DNA of 64,000 nt. Origin: JAHHUA01 sp036635475 (lineage in GTDB: Bacteria; Bacillota; Clostridia; Oscillospirales; Ruminococcaceae). The stretch lies in contig JAVWQH010000004.1 of assembly GCA_036635475.1 (NCBI GenBank), positions 1-64,000 of the forward strand. The letters are read 5' to 3'. This document shows, in pieces, positions 62,882 through 64,000 of this stretch (the first letter of the stretch is position 1; every line of letters begins with the position of its first letter). A program made the translations under genes and the position numbers. The notes beneath the pieces were generated by a model. It had not been told where the DNA came from. It searched no databases and was given only the letters and a program-made list of their open reading frames with translations.

Positions 62882-64000
62882 TTATTTACCTTCGATATAA
62901 AGGTTGCTATAATCCATGTAGCAAGATGGGTTTGTATGGTAACCCTTTACATAATTACGTACATATGTGTTAGAAATGTTTGTATATGTTGGGATTACAA
63001 CAGCTTCACCTACGATAAGTGTTTCAGCTTCTAGAAGAAGTTTAGCTCTTTCAGCAGGGTCAGTTTCGTTTTGTTCTTTAATGATTAGTTCATGGAATTT
63101 CTTTGAAGAATCATCTGTCCAGCCTGTCTTCTTAGCATCAAAGTAACCTGACTCTGGATCGAAAATACTCAACAAACCGTCTGGGTCATTGTAGTCAGGA
63201 GTCCAACCGCCTGTTGCGATATCGTAATCGCCAGCGTCAACTCTTTCCCACATGATGTTCCATTCAATAATGTCTATCTTAATTTCAATACCAAGTTTTT
63301 CTCTCCACTCTTGAAGTAGCCATTCAGCGGATTTCTTGGAATATTCACCAGTACCACGTGATAGATAAGATAATTCCATCTTAGTTGGGTCTGGATCTAG
63401 TCCTTCTTCTTTCAAGCCTTCGATTAGAAGAGCCTTTGGATCAGGATATTTAGCAGCTAGGTCTTTAAGAATCTTTTGGTTAGCACCACCAACAACGTCT
63501 GTGTATAGTTCGTCGCCCAAACCAAGAGGAGATGGCATCATAGAATATAGTGCCTCTGACAAACCATCGTTTAGATCGTTGATGTACTTTTCTCTGTCAT
63601 AAGCTAATGAAAGAGCAAGTCTGATCTTAGCATTCTTTAGATATTTGTTAGCACAGTTCATAATCAAGTATTCAGGGTTAGTCTGAACTTGAGAAATAAC
63701 TGTACAATTGCCATCATCTTCGATAGCTTTCTTCCACTCTGGATCTGTTGTACCAAATGTATCAATATCACCAGCTAGGTAAGCTTGAGCACTTGTTGCA
63801 AGTTCTTTAATTACTTTTCTGTTAACTTTTTCAAGTTTAACATTTGCAGCATTCCAATATTCTGGGTTCTTAACGAATGTCATTTGAACGTTTGGATCCC
63901 AGCTTTGAAGATTGAACATACCGTTTGTTACAATCTTGCTAACATCAGAACCATAAGCTGCACCGAATTCTTCGTATTTATCTTGACGAATTGGTTTAAT
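62882..64000 (-). CDS. Family 5 peptide ABC transporter substrate-binding protein, 5' end beyond the window
   Basis: This is the C-terminal 372 residues of an extracytoplasmic oligopeptide-binding protein (OppA/DppA type). The frame is open to the window edge and begins KPIRQDKYEEFGAAYGSD, a mid-protein segment of the family, so the signal peptide and N-terminal part are missing only because of the window limit. Other family features are NPEYWNAANVKLEKV, LRLALSLAYDREKY-like ALSLAYDREKYIN and WTPDYNDPDG. It is the last gene of its unit. The usual permease and ATPase genes are not visible and would lie beyond 64000 if present. Confidence 0.9.
   Translation of the reverse strand: MKPIRQDKYEEFGAAYGSDVSKIVTNGMFNLQSWDPNVQMTFVKNPEYWNAANVKLEKVNRKVIKELATSAQAYLAGDIDTFGTTDPEWKKAIEDDGNCTVISQVQTNPEYLIMNCANKYLKNAKIRLALSLAYDREKYINDLNDGLSEALYSMMPSPLGLGDELYTDVVGGANQKILKDLAAKYPDPKALLIEGLKEEGLDPDPTKMELSYLSRGTGEYSKKSAEWLLQEWREKLGIEIKIDIIEWNIMWERVDAGDYDIATGGWTPDYNDPDGLLSIFDPESGYFDAKKTGWTDDSSKKFHELIIKEQNETDPAERAKLLLEAETLIVGEAVVIPTYTNISNTYVRNYVKGYHTNPSCYMDYSNLYIEGK

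Noticed and set aside
1..64000. CRISPR arrays, tRNA or rRNA genes and prophage
   Set aside because: No regularly spaced direct repeats, cloverleaf-like sequences, rRNA segments or phage structural genes were seen in the gaps between genes.

Overview
The window comes from a low-GC, Gram-positive anaerobe of the class Clostridia, most likely Oscillospirales/Ruminococcaceae-like. The evidence is the gene families (Rnf complex, CD1247-type protein, DUF4358 lipoprotein, DHHW/MBOAT pair, DUF4080 radical SAM protein, AddAB), the AT-rich code with strong AGGAGG ribosome binding sites and many TTG starts, and riboswitch-controlled vitamin uptake. The genus is not resolved. Nearly all genes are housekeeping and lie on the minus strand. 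I see no phage, CRISPR array, rRNA or tRNA.

Layout. 1-205: a possible insertion-sequence end and two terminators facing each other. 206-7519: rpoC and rpoB behind one consensus promoter, without the usual ribosomal-protein neighbours. 7862-8269: a lone plus-strand GtrA gene. 8364-15369: a minus-strand operon apbE, Gx-type membrane protein, rnfC-D-G-E-A-B, encoding the ion-pumping ferredoxin:NAD+ oxidoreductase and the enzyme that attaches its covalent flavins. 15571-20227: a metal-ligand-rich CD1247-type protein, efp, an M24 aminopeptidase, yqeG and a class B penicillin-binding protein. 20375-24119: a cobalamin-riboswitch-controlled corrinoid ABC transporter (btuF-C-D-like). 24308-28742 (plus): rlmA-like methyltransferase, DUF4358 lipoprotein, MBOAT acyltransferase and DHHW protein, the last three probably a surface acylation cassette.

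28823-49811 (minus) is a long informational and cell-cycle block: infC-rpmI-rplT, a SpoU methyltransferase, dprA, topA, trmFO, plsX, rnc, a radical SAM protein, smc, ftsY, rdgB, yhbY, a nadD-yqeK fusion, an LCP protein, rsfS, leuS, and a TraX-like protein at the end. It starts from a consensus promoter with a structured infC leader, and infC starts with AUU. 50124-59044: a membrane-anchored unknown, pncB, addB and addA. 59173-61776: two radical SAM genes converging on a shared hairpin. 61908-62735: an ECF folate S-component gene under a tetrahydrofolate riboswitch with a Shine-Dalgarno-sequestering hairpin. 62882-64000: a family 5 peptide-binding protein cut by the window edge.

The systems are mostly known. 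The less ordinary points are a double FMN domain in RnfG, a cysteine cluster at the end of RnfE, an uncharacterised C-terminal domain on the corrinoid ABC ATPase, the Asp/Cys-rich CD1247-type protein, the lipoprotein-MBOAT-DHHW cassette, and a high share of non-ATG starts. I found no convincing completely new multi-gene system.
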